From an uncultured bacterium (GTDB lineage: Bacteria; Cyanobacteriota; Vampirovibrionia; Gastranaerophilales; Gastranaerophilaceae), in NCBI GenBank assembly GCA_902489575.1, contig CABUAQ010000029.1:1-19632 (forward strand): a stretch of 19,632 nt of DNA. Reading direction: 5' to 3'. Shown here piece by piece: positions 1-8,020 of the stretch; position 1 is the stretch's first letter, and the number at the start of each line of letters is the position of its first letter. The notes beneath the pieces are model-generated. The model worked only from the letters and a program-made list of their open reading frames with translations. It did not search any database and was not told the origin of the DNA. The translations under genes and the position numbers were made by a program.

Positions 1-2351
1 TGGGTATCATAAGAAAATATTTCATAAGATGCCCCGTCAGTTGAAATCTTAATTGAATTAAGCATATCAGTTCGAAAGATTTCAGTGTTTCTTAACACAT
101 CAATGGTACCCTTATTAGGATGCCCGAAATAATTTACCCCTGTTGAAATCAGTGAAACTTGATTTCCAAGATATTCAACCATTGCAGTGTCAACAACATT
201 CGGACCACCATGATGTCCAACTTTCAAAACTTCAACATTTGGTGGAATATTCTGCTTAATCCTGTTAAAAGAGTAAACTCCTGCATCACCCATAAACAAC
301 ATATCAAAATCCTTATAAGACAAAAGTGTTATTATAGATTGATCATTGTCAGAATCCTTACGATTAAAATTTACTTTATATACTTTTATTTTAAGATTAT
401 CCTCTGTATAAATAACTTTTTCGCCATTAATAATCTCAACATTTTGCTTAATAGCATCTACTGTTTTAAAAATATTTTTTGAAGTTTCAGAATTTGCCTG
501 TTTTGAATTCAGATATAAATTTTTTGTTCTTGTCCCTGAAATAATATCAGCAGCACCCCCTGCGTGATCATTGTCAAAGTGAGTAACAATAACGCCTTCA
601 AGATTTTTGATTCCACGGTCTTTCAGATATTTAAGCATGATAATTTTAGCCTGAGAATTTCCGCTATTATACGGAGATTTACCTGTATCAATCATAAAAT
701 ATTTATTCTGTGGAGTTTTTATTAGAAAAGAGTCTGCATTTTGAACATCAAAAGCTATTATCTCCAGTTTATGTGAAATCGGTCTAATTGTAGTCCCTAA
801 AAGAACCGTTGAAATTATACCCGTTATAATAACAGCCTGTTTATATCTGCTAAACTTTACCAAATATGTGACTGTCAAAAGCATTGCATAATACAGCAAA
901 AGTTGAATTATATGCGGATGAGTAGTTTGCAAAAGAGAATATTTAAGATTAGCAAAAAAGTTTGAAACAAATACCAAAATATTCAATAAGTAATTAAGGA
1001 AAAAGTCAAATATATTACAGATAGTATCTGCAAAAGGTTGGAACATGGCAATAACCGAACTTACAAACCCACCAAAACTTATAACACTCAATAAACTTAC
1101 AGTGGAAATATTAGCGAATACCGAATAGAGGCTAAATGTATTAAAATAAAACATTTGAACCGGTGCAACCCAAATTTGCGCAACAAGAGGAATTAATACA
1201 GGAACTTTAATCCAATTAGGTATTTTTTCAAGTTTTTGGGCTGTAATATTAGCAGTTGTTAATAATCCAAAAGTAACAAGAAATGATAATTGAAAACTTA
1301 CATCATTTATATATGCGGGGTTATAAATTAGCATCAAAACCGCAACAAAAGATAATAAAGATACACTATGAGCATCCCTGTCAATAAGCTTGCCGCCAAG
1401 AACAAACAACAGCATTAATGCCGCACGTATAACAGACGGTCCCAACCCTGTCATAAATGTGTACAAAATCACAACCAACATACCGGAAATAACTCTTGGT
1501 TTAAACGGGATTCCTAGAAATTTTAATATAAAAAACCAAAAAGTATAAATGAATGCCACATTCATTCCTGACGCAGCCAAAATATGCAACAACCCAGAGT
1601 TAATAAATGAATTTTTAATATACTCAGGAGTAGAAACTGCATCATCACCAAAAACAATTCCACCTAAAATCTCCAAATTCGGACTTTTTAAATATTTAGA
1701 ATGGACTTTCAACACCCTGTCTCTTGTATTATTTAACCCTCTCAAAAACCTCCAGCGAAATTCCGGATTGTCTTGCATAATCTTTACATCAGCAGCATCC
1801 GAATACATTACCGTGAACACATTGAAATTTTTCAAATAAGCACTATAGTCAAACTGTGACGGATTTGTTGCCGAAAACGGACGTCTTAAACGACCGGAAA
1901 CAGAAACTTTTTCACCTATATTCAATTCACCTGAAAGCGAATCGCCATCACCAACAGTAATAAAAATTTTAGCTTTAACCGACTTACCAAAAGCTTTATC
2001 TGCCGCAAGGAAAAATTTCACCTTCCCATCATCCGTAACAGAAGGAACACTGACAATTCGACCCTCCAAAACCGTATCGGCAGGTACTAAAGGAAGCAGA
2101 TCATCATAATTCTTAATTTTACAAAATGTTAAGAAAAATCCACTATAAAAAATCAAAGTAAAAATTAAAACTTTTCTTATCCCAAATATCTGCAAATATA
2201 ACAAAAGAACCATCAATACAGTAAAAATTGCACAAAATAGTATTTCAAACCCGTGAAAACACACCAGTATACCAAGCATAAAGACGATAGACGCCATAAA
2301 CATCACAAAATTTTTATTCTGTAAAATATCCCTGATTAGTTCTAATTTCAT
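1..2351 (-). CDS. comEC: ComEC/Rec2 family competence protein, C-terminus cut by window edge
   Basis: This is the inner-membrane channel that carries single-stranded DNA into the cytoplasm during natural transformation. I translated the minus strand from the ATG at 2351; the frame stays open to position 1, giving about 783 codons, so nearly the whole protein is present. The order is an N-terminal hydrophobic and soluble DUF4131-like part (residues 1-190), a Competence domain with the signature HILAASGMN near residues 256-264 and many membrane helices, and a metallo-beta-lactamase-like C-terminal domain. That last domain has THFDNDHAGG near residue 590 (the HxxxDH metal motif) and a later GHHGG. 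Family members are usually about 700-850 residues, so little is missing. The start is preceded by a weak GGA and a short leader from a promoter shared divergently with pilT. No frameshift was seen. Confidence 0.94.
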   Translation of the reverse strand, partial: MKLELIRDILQNKNFVMFMASIVFMLGILVCFHGFEILFCAIFTVLMVLLLYLQIFGIRKVLIFTLIFYSGFFLTFCKIKNYDDLLPLVPADTVLEGRIVSVPSVTDDGKVKFFLAADKAFGKSVKAKIFITVGDGDSLSGELNIGEKVSVSGRLRRPFSATNPSQFDYSAYLKNFNVFTVMYSDAADVKIMQDNPEFRWRFLRGLNNTRDRVLKVHSKYLKSPNLEILGGIVFGDDAVSTPEYIKNSFINSGLLHILAASGMNVAFIYTFWFFILKFLGIPFKPRVISGMLVVILYTFMTGLGPSVIRAALMLLFVLGGKLIDRDAHSVSLLSFVAVLMLIYNPAYINDVSFQLSFLVTFGLLTTANITAQKLEKIPNWIKVPVLIPLVAQIWVAPVQMFYFNTFSLYSVFANISTVSLLSVISFGGFVSSVIAMFQPFADTICNIFDFFLNYLLNILVFVSNFFANLKYSLLQTTHPHIIQLLLYYAMLLTVTYLVKFSRYKQAVIITGIISTVLLGTTIRPISHKLEIIAFDVQNADSFLIKTPQNKYFMIDTGKSPYNSGNSQAKIIMLKYLKDRGIKNLEGVIVTHFDNDHAGGAADIISGTRTKNLYLNSKQANSETSKNIFKTVDAIKQNVEIINGEKVIYTEDNLKIKVYKVNFNRKDSDNDQSIITLLSYKDFDMLFMGDAGVYSFNRIKQNIPPNVEVLKVGHHGGPNVVDTAMVEYLGNQVSLISTGVNYFGHPNKGTIDVLRNTEIFRTDMLNSIKISTDGASYEIFSYDT

Positions 2352-2369
2352 GATAATTCCAACACATGA

Positions 2370-2397
2370 ATGATAACATAATAATATGGTTGTGCAA
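2370..2397 (-). promoter_or_regulatory. Predicted promoter for comEC
   Basis: Read on the minus strand, a TTGCAC -35 (2392-2397) is followed after 16 bases by TATCAT (2370-2375), preceded by TG at the extended -10 position. It would start transcription about 12 bases before the comEC ATG. The -35 matches consensus at only 3 of 6 bases, so the call rests on the -10 and the position. Its -35 overlaps that of the pilT promoter. Confidence 0.45.
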
Positions 2398-2418
2398 AAC
2401 TAAAAAAAATGATATAAT
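2390..2418 (+). promoter_or_regulatory. Predicted promoter for pilT-recO
   Basis: TTGTGC at 2390-2395 is followed by a 17-base spacer and a perfect TATAAT at 2413-2418. Transcription would begin near 2425, leaving a leader of about 16 bases that contains the AGAGG ribosome site at 2431-2435. This placement rules out upstream in-frame ATGs at 2366 and 2417 as the pilT start, because they lie before or inside the promoter. Confidence 0.6.
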
Positions 2419-2440
2419 GTCTGGTGAAGAAGAGGATTTT

Positions 2441-3538
2441 ATGAGCAACAACGATTTCTATATTGAAGATTTTTTAAGACAGGCAGTGTCTGTCGGCGCA
2501 TCTGATGCCCACATTTGTGAAGGAGAACGTCCTGCAATCAGGGTATCAGGACAGATTATGAGAATTAATCTGCCGCCTCTAACGGCAGAAGATATTGAAT
2601 TTGTTATTAGAACAGTTGCTCCTACTCACTTGAAAGACAGAATTACAAGATTCTTCGATATCGATTTTTCTTACGAAATCCCCGGATGTTCGCGTTTTCG
2701 TATAAACATGAGCAGACAGCTTGGTAAAACAGCCATGGTTATTCGTGCAATCCCGTATTATATAAAAACGTTTAAAGAATTGTTCTTACCGACAACCTTG
2801 GAAGAATTTGCAAGTTTTAATAACGGTCTGGTTCTTGTAACCGGCCCTACAGGTTCGGGGAAATCAACCACAATTGCATCACTAATTGATTACATCAATG
2901 CGACGACATCTAAACATATTGTAACAATTGAAGACCCTGTAGAATTTATCTTCTCTAACAAAAAATCAATTGTTTCACAACGTCAATTATTGATTGATAC
3001 TCCGTCGTTTTCAGATGGTGTAAAATATGCATTAAGGCAAGATCCGGATGTTATATTTATCGGTGAAATTCGTGACAGAGAAACTGTTGAATCAGCTCTT
3101 AAAGCCGCCGAAACAGGCCACCTTGTAGTGTCTACAATTCACACCAACGATTCTGTGCAAACAGTTGCCAGAATCATAAACTTATTTGACCCGAACGAAC
3201 GTCCGTTTGTAAGAAGCCAAATTGCCAACACTTTAAGAGGAACTATCTCTCAAAAACTTGTTCCGATGGTTGAAGGCGGAGCACGTGTGCCGGCAACAGA
3301 AATTCTTGTTGTAACACCAACAGTTAAAGACTTTATCCTAAAAGATGAACTTGAACAAATTTATGAACTTGTTAAAAAAGGTTCGTTCAATAATATGACA
3401 ACTATGAACATGTCACTGTACCGATTGTATAATGAAGGCAAAATTTCACAAGAAGTAGCTCTTACATATTCTGATAACAAATCAGAACTTGAACAGCTGA
3501 TGAGAGGTATTTACCACGGTACAAGCGCTCAAAAATAA
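2441..3538 (+). CDS. pilT: Type IV pilus retraction ATPase PilT
   Basis: Hexameric ATPase that drives disassembly of type IV pili, powering twitching motility and DNA uptake; it acts on the cytoplasmic face of the pilus base. The 365-residue protein starts with the PilT-type N-domain (ASDAHICEGERPAIRVSGQI). It then shows Walker A GPTGSGKS at residues 135-142, an Asp box (TIEDPVEFI), Walker B DPDVIFIGEIRD at 201-212 and a His box (GHLVVSTIHTND). Length and motif order fit PilT/PilU rather than the longer assembly ATPase PilB. The ATG at 2441 is chosen because AGAGG sits 5 bases upstream and a TATAAT promoter lies just before it; the longer frame back to 2366 would cross the promoter. recO follows 12 bases downstream. 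PilU or another PilT paralogue cannot be excluded. Confidence 0.92.
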   Translation: MSNNDFYIEDFLRQAVSVGASDAHICEGERPAIRVSGQIMRINLPPLTAEDIEFVIRTVAPTHLKDRITRFFDIDFSYEIPGCSRFRINMSRQLGKTAMVIRAIPYYIKTFKELFLPTTLEEFASFNNGLVLVTGPTGSGKSTTIASLIDYINATTSKHIVTIEDPVEFIFSNKKSIVSQRQLLIDTPSFSDGVKYALRQDPDVIFIGEIRDRETVESALKAAETGHLVVSTIHTNDSVQTVARIINLFDPNERPFVRSQIANTLRGTISQKLVPMVEGGARVPATEILVVTPTVKDFILKDELEQIYELVKKGSFNNMTTMNMSLYRLYNEGKISQEVALTYSDNKSELEQLMRGIYHGTSAQK

Positions 3539-3550
3539 AAAAATATCAGA

Positions 3551-4324
3551 ATGCAAAACAGTTTTATTACAGACGCAATTAATTTAAAGTCCTATAACCT
3601 AAGTGAATCCGATAAAATCATTGTCATGTATTCAAAAGAAAAGGGACTAATCAGGGGGGTAGCTAAAGGGGTTAAAAAACCTAAAAGTAAATTAGGTGCC
3701 CGTATGGATTTGCTTGTGGCAAACACCTTGATGCTACATAAAGGGAGAAATCTTGATACAATTTGTCAGGCAGAAGTTTTAAATTCTTTTTACAAAACAA
3801 GACAGGATATTGATAAAATTTGCTATTCAATGTATGTAACTGAAGTTGTACATAATTTTGGAATAGAAGAAGATCCTTGTTCTGCTGCAATTTATGACCT
3901 CTTGTATGAAACATTAAACAGTATTTCAAAAGCTTCAAACAAAGTTGAAATTCTGCTTGCGGTAATAAAATTCCAACTTAAAATGATGATCGAATCGGGC
4001 TTTTCTATAGAATTCGATAAATGTCTTTGCTGCCGTTGTGATGTAAAAGACGAAACAATGTATTTGGTTCCGGCATTGGGCGGAATTGTTTGTTCTGATT
4101 GTGCATCTAAAGTTCATTATAATAAAAAACAACTACCTTACAAATTAAGAGACTTTTTTAAACAAATGTCTGTCACCGATTTTGATAAAAAGGGAGAATA
4201 CGAAGAAAAAGCAAATGAAAAAGTTTGCACAGTAACTTTTGAAACATTAAAAGAATATATCATTATGAAGTCTCCTAAAAAATTCAAATCCACAAACATT
4301 TTGCAAGAAATTCCAACAATATAA
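3551..4324 (+). CDS. recO: DNA repair and recombination mediator RecO
   Basis: RecO works with RecF/RecR to load RecA on SSB-coated single-stranded DNA and to anneal complementary strands. The 257-residue protein matches the family in length. It has the N-terminal OB-fold signature (Ser-Glu-Ser-Asp near residues 18-21, then EKGLIRGVAKGVKKPKSKLG at 30-49). Its zinc-binding part has C158-x2-C161 and C181-x2-C184. It follows pilT by 12 bases, probably in one transcript. No convincing Shine-Dalgarno sequence precedes the ATG (only CAGA), so translation may depend on ribosomes leaving pilT. It ends about 70 bases before the M16 peptidase start. Confidence 0.92.
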   Translation: MQNSFITDAINLKSYNLSESDKIIVMYSKEKGLIRGVAKGVKKPKSKLGARMDLLVANTLMLHKGRNLDTICQAEVLNSFYKTRQDIDKICYSMYVTEVVHNFGIEEDPCSAAIYDLLYETLNSISKASNKVEILLAVIKFQLKMMIESGFSIEFDKCLCCRCDVKDETMYLVPALGGIVCSDCASKVHYNKKQLPYKLRDFFKQMSVTDFDKKGEYEEKANEKVCTVTFETLKEYIIMKSPKKFKSTNILQEIPTI

Positions 4325-4344
4325 TATTTCCTCCAGTGGGGTTA

Positions 4345-4373
4345 TGTTATTATATTGTTATCATTTATATAAT
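4345..4373 (+). promoter_or_regulatory. Possible promoter for the M16 peptidase gene
   Basis: A perfect TATAAT lies at 4368-4373 in the recO-peptidase gap, about 21 bases before the peptidase ATG. The hexamer 17 bases upstream (TGTTAT, 4345-4350) is a poor -35, so the call rests on the -10 alone. If real, the peptidase can be transcribed separately from recO. Confidence 0.35.
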
Positions 4374-4394
4374 CTTAAAAAAAGGTGGTTAACA

Positions 4395-6980
4395 ATGAAA
4401 AAATATTTAATAATTGCAGCAATTATAATTTGTTCCAATACAGTTTGGGCAGCATCTGCACAAATGTATAAACTTGAAAACGGACAAACTGTAGTAGTTC
4501 AAGAAGTTCGTAACAATCCAATTGTTACAATTGATACCTGGATTAAAACCGGCTCAATTGATGAAGATGATTCAAATAACGGAGTTGCACACTTTTTAGA
4601 ACACTTATTTTTCAAAGGGACAAAAAATCTTCAACCCGGAGAATTTGACAAAATTCTTGAAACCAAAGGTGCAATTACAAATGCTGCAACAAGTAAAGAT
4701 TTTACCCACTACTATATAACAATCCCGTCTAAAGATTTTGATTTAGCAATGGAACTTCACGGGGATATGATTATGCACCCGCTAATTCCGAGAAACGAGA
4801 TGGAAAAAGAGCGCAAAGTCGTCCTTGAAGAAATTAATAAAGATTTAAAATCACCAACAAGAATCATGCAAGAAAATCTTAACTCCATGATGTATACAAC
4901 TCACCCATATAAAAGAAAAGTTATTGGAAGAAGCGATGTAATTGAAACAATTACCAGAGATCAAGTGCTTAGTTTTTATAACGCAAATTATACACCGTCT
5001 AATATGATAACAATTATCGTAGGAGATGTTAATCCGGAGCATGCCGTAGAAAGAGTTAAACAAATATTTAATTCAGAAACAAAAAAACAAACAAAAAATA
5101 TTTATCAAAAGGAAGACCCGCTCACAAAACAACAAAAAAAAGTTGAATATATCAAAACCGAATCAGGTTATATGGTCATAGGATTTAGAGGGACTCCAAT
5201 TGAAAATAAAGATGCCTATGCTCTTGATGTTCTTGCAACAATTTTGGGAGATGGAAGATCTTCCGTATTAAATCAGGTATTAAAAGAAAAAAAACGTCTT
5301 GCATTTTCTGTTAATGCAGGGAACTCAACAATGCGTGATGATGGAATTTTCTATATAAGCGCAAACTTTGAACCTGAGAAATGTAAACAAGTTCAAGATA
5401 CCATATTTGAAGAAATCAACAAAATTCAATCTAAAGGTATAACAGATGAACAATTAAACCTTGCTAAAAATATTATAGAACGCACAACACACTATTCAAG
5501 AGAATCCATAACAAACATTGCCACTGAAATTGGCTACACAATGGCTCTGACAAACGACATAAAATTCTATGACAGTTATCTGAATAAAATAAAATGCGTA
5601 TCCAAAGAAGATGTTAAAAAAGTTGCAGAAAAATATTTGGGAATAAACAAAAGTGCTGTTTCTATAATATTACCCGAAAAAGCAAAAGATATTCCTGTCG
5701 CAAACATCACACAAAACACTGGAACGGCTGAGTTTGTAAGCGAAAACACAGAAACTCAAAAATATAAGCTTTCAAACGGTGCCACTTTATTATACACTCC
5801 CAATACTTCAAATGATATTATAGCAATGAGTATTTACGTAAAAGGCGGACAGCTTGCAGATAAAATTCAAGGAACTGCAAACCTCACTGCATCCGCTATG
5901 ATGAAAGGCACAAAAAATTATACCTCACTTGAACTTTCTCAAGTACTGGAAGATAACGGAATTCAAATTGCTCCGTCTGTCAGTGCTGATGCGTTTTCAA
6001 TATCTGTCTTAACAACAAAAGATGAATATGAAAAAACATTGGAACTTCTTAATGAAGTAGTTAATAATGCAACATTTGATGACTTTGAAATTGATAAAAT
6101 TAAATCCGAAAAATTAAGTGCTATAAAAAGAAATAAAGATATTGCAATTCAACAAGCTATAGAAGAATACCGGGATTTAATTTATAAAAACACCCCGTAT
6201 TCAATTTCATCAAAAGTTTTGGAGAAAAATATTCCTAATATAACAAAATCAGCTATGATTGAATACTATAATACAATCTTTGACCCAAAAAATATTATAA
6301 TTTCAATCAATGGAAATATTGATAAAGACAAAACTGTTCAGGAATTGAATAAAATATTTATACAAAAAGAAAACTCTAAAATATTTGATTATACCGAGCA
6401 CAACTCCAAAATTTCAAAAATCACAGCACCCAGATCTAATGTTATCAATATGCAAAATACAGAAACAGCCTGGATAATTCTTGGGTGGCAAACAGATGGA
6501 GTACTTAACAAAAAAGATTATGCAACCTTACAAATAATTGACTCAATATTAGGCTCAGGTATGAGTTCAAGATTGTTTAAGGATCTAAGAGAACAAGAAG
6601 GACTAGCTTACCAGCTTGGAACAAGCTATTCTCCAAATGTTTTAAGAGGCAGTTTTATGCTCTATATCGGTACAAACCCAGCAACTTTAGACAAAGCAAA
6701 ACAAGGCTTGTTTAAAGAAATTCAAAGACTAAAAACAGAATATGTAGGTGATAAAGAACTTAGAGATGCCAAAGAAAAACTTTTAGGAAACTACGTCATA
6801 GGACTTGAAACAAACCTTGATAAAGCTTCTAATATCGGCTGGTACGAAGCATCAACCAGAGGATATGAATTTAAAGACAATTACGAACAATTAATAAATA
6901 GTATTACAGATGCTGACATAATAGAAGTCGCAAATAAATACTTCACTGATAATTATATTTTATCTATAGTCACAAAATAA
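4395..6980 (+). CDS. Secreted M16 family zinc metallopeptidase, two-domain
   Basis: Predicted exported pitrilysin/insulinase-type peptidase of 861 residues. A signal peptide is visible (MKKYLIIAAIIICSNTVWA, cut near residues 20-22). The N-terminal M16 unit carries the inverted zinc motif HFLEH at residues 66-70 and the distal glutamate (E145 or E146 in KERKVVLEEINKD). A second M16 unit begins near residue 455 and has no HxxEH at the matching place (GTANLTASAMMKGTKN), as in many M16 proteins where one half is catalytic and the other structural. The ATG at 4395 is preferred over the in-frame ATG at 4344 because AGGTGG lies just upstream and the signal peptide starts there. The substrate is unknown; family members degrade small proteins and peptides. 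A strong hairpin follows the stop. Confidence 0.93.
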   Translation: MKKYLIIAAIIICSNTVWAASAQMYKLENGQTVVVQEVRNNPIVTIDTWIKTGSIDEDDSNNGVAHFLEHLFFKGTKNLQPGEFDKILETKGAITNAATSKDFTHYYITIPSKDFDLAMELHGDMIMHPLIPRNEMEKERKVVLEEINKDLKSPTRIMQENLNSMMYTTHPYKRKVIGRSDVIETITRDQVLSFYNANYTPSNMITIIVGDVNPEHAVERVKQIFNSETKKQTKNIYQKEDPLTKQQKKVEYIKTESGYMVIGFRGTPIENKDAYALDVLATILGDGRSSVLNQVLKEKKRLAFSVNAGNSTMRDDGIFYISANFEPEKCKQVQDTIFEEINKIQSKGITDEQLNLAKNIIERTTHYSRESITNIATEIGYTMALTNDIKFYDSYLNKIKCVSKEDVKKVAEKYLGINKSAVSIILPEKAKDIPVANITQNTGTAEFVSENTETQKYKLSNGATLLYTPNTSNDIIAMSIYVKGGQLADKIQGTANLTASAMMKGTKNYTSLELSQVLEDNGIQIAPSVSADAFSISVLTTKDEYEKTLELLNEVVNNATFDDFEIDKIKSEKLSAIKRNKDIAIQQAIEEYRDLIYKNTPYSISSKVLEKNIPNITKSAMIEYYNTIFDPKNIIISINGNIDKDKTVQELNKIFIQKENSKIFDYTEHNSKISKITAPRSNVINMQNTETAWIILGWQTDGVLNKKDYATLQIIDSILGSGMSSRLFKDLREQEGLAYQLGTSYSPNVLRGSFMLYIGTNPATLDKAKQGLFKEIQRLKTEYVGDKELRDAKEKLLGNYVIGLETNLDKASNIGWYEASTRGYEFKDNYEQLINSITDADIIEVANKYFTDNYILSIVTK

Positions 6981-6995
6981 AAAACAAAACTTTAT

Positions 6996-7046
6996 AAACT
7001 GCCGTAAGAATTATAAATCCAACAAGGAAAAATCTTGCGGCAGTTT
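6996..7046. terminator. Probable bidirectional intrinsic terminator
   Basis: Arms AAACTGCCGTAAGA (6996-7009) and TCTTGCGGCAGTTT (7033-7046) pair over 14 positions, with one G-U wobble on the plus strand, around a 23-base loop. On the plus strand the stem is followed by GTTTTTG (7047-7053), fitting termination of the M16 gene. On the minus strand a T-rich run also follows, so it can serve the converging XRE gene, whose last codons form the right arm and loop. Confidence 0.7.
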
Positions 7047-7283
7047 GTTTTTGACTTTATTAAAAAACACATCCACAGGAATATTTAAAGCTTCGCACAT
7101 AGCATAAATAGAAGTAATTTTAATATCATTTTTAGAATTTTCGGCCCTGCTAATCATAGAAACATGCAAATCATATTCATAAGCAAGCATTCTTGCAGAT
7201 TTACCAGATTTCAGCCGTTCCTCTCGAAGCACATTAGATATTGCGTCCAATAATATTTGACTATTTTTAAATACATGTTGCAT
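7011..7283 (-). CDS. Small XRE (Cro/CI-type) helix-turn-helix regulator
   Basis: A 90-residue, one-domain DNA-binding protein. Residues about 13-70 form the five-helix HTH_3 fold; the segment SARMLAYEYDLHVSMISRAE (29-48) holds the turn and recognition helix, followed by the usual Ile-rich stretch and LNIPVDVFF. There is no C-terminal ligand or peptidase domain, so it is a minimal regulator whose targets cannot be told. The ATG at 7283 has no Shine-Dalgarno sequence but a good promoter is positioned just upstream. It converges on the M16 gene, sharing a terminator, and runs divergently from the prepilin remnant. No toxin gene is adjacent, so a toxin-antitoxin role is not supported. Confidence 0.88.
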   Translation of the reverse strand: MQHVFKNSQILLDAISNVLREERLKSGKSARMLAYEYDLHVSMISRAENSKNDIKITSIYAMCEALNIPVDVFFNKVKNKLPQDFSLLDL

Positions 7284-7307
7284 ATATAGAATAATAATGA
7301 TAAAATT

Positions 7308-7336
7308 GTTATACTATTTATATGTATAGAACTCAA
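7308..7336 (-). promoter_or_regulatory. Predicted promoter of the XRE regulator gene
   Basis: On the minus strand TTGAGT (7331-7336) and TATAAC (7308-7313) are separated by exactly 17 bases. Transcription would start about 18 bases before the ATG at 7283. The -35 box lies inside the remaining codons of the neighbouring prepilin frame. Confidence 0.55.
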
Positions 7337-7931
7337 TAACTACCAAAAAAATAAAACTGTAACACAGCTACAAAAAGCTATCTCAATACTAAACCAAGCA
7401 TATAGATTATCATATGATGATCTGGGAGAACTTTTAGCAAGCGAAACAAAAGATATGGACTCCGAAGAATATTTTAATACATACTGGGCTCCATATATAA
7501 AAACTCTGACATACTGTAAATATCCTAGACAATGCGGTTATAAAACTTATACTCCATTTACCCAGACAGACGGAAGCGCAAGTATCTGGCATGTTGTTGA
7601 AACACGATTACGCCCAACCTTTATCACACCTGATGGTTTTGTCTACGTTATATTTTTAGCAACCTGGGCTAATAATGCATCTGGCTCCAAAAAAGAACAG
7701 TATCAAATAATCGTTGATCTTAATGGGGGAGCTGAACCAAATAAATTCGGTCGTGACGTATTTTGGTTATCAAGAACTCAAAATGATGGCGGAGGTATTA
7801 GACCTTACTGCTACCAAAAAACAGATGCAGAAATAGACAAAGATTGTTCAAAATCAGGAATCGGAGAATGTTGTGCAGAAAAAATCAAACGCGCCGGCTT
7901 CGAAATTACAAAAGACTATCCTTGGAAATAA
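7323..7931 (+). pseudogene. Prepilin-like protein remnant lacking its N-terminal leader and helix
   Basis: The frame is open from just after an in-frame TAG at 7287 to 7931, but the only ATG is at 7455 (158 residues) and it has no ribosome site. Codons before that ATG still encode what normally follows the pilin membrane helix: NNYQKNKTVTQLQKAISILN and then LSYDDLGELLASETKD. The C-terminal part has the features of type II secretion/type IV minor-pilin-like proteins of this bacterial group: paired cysteines (ECCAEKIKRAG) and a DYPWK end. What is missing is the leader and the F-T-L-x-E hydrophobic segment needed for prepilin peptidase and membrane insertion; none of the three frames between 7284 and 7323 supplies it. 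I therefore call a 5'-truncated gene. A cytoplasmic protein from 7455 is possible but less likely. Confidence 0.7.
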
Positions 7932-8020
7932 GTACAACAAATTGACAATGCGAACATATAAGCAGACAATATTAAAAATACTGGAAACAATTACCTTACA
8001 CTTTTACCCGAACTCGATAC

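Noticed and set aside
1549..1839. A 96-codon plus-strand frame near 1.5 kb
   Set aside because: It is the shadow of comEC, whose minus-strand frame is continuous and matches the family.
2366..2440. A 25-codon N-terminal extension of PilT
   Set aside because: The TATAAT promoter and ribosome site lie inside it, and PilT homology begins at the ATG at 2441.
4344..4394. A 17-codon extension of the M16 peptidase
   Set aside because: It would precede the ribosome site and hide the signal peptide that starts at 4395.
7011..7931. Toxin-antitoxin pair made of the XRE protein and the neighbouring frame
   Set aside because: The genes are divergent and the neighbour matches a pilin C-terminus, not a toxin family.
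7942..7970. TTGACA followed after 17 bases by GACAAT on the plus strand, like a promoter
   Set aside because: The -10 is poor and no plus-strand gene follows; the sequence downstream is the 3' end of a minus-strand gene.
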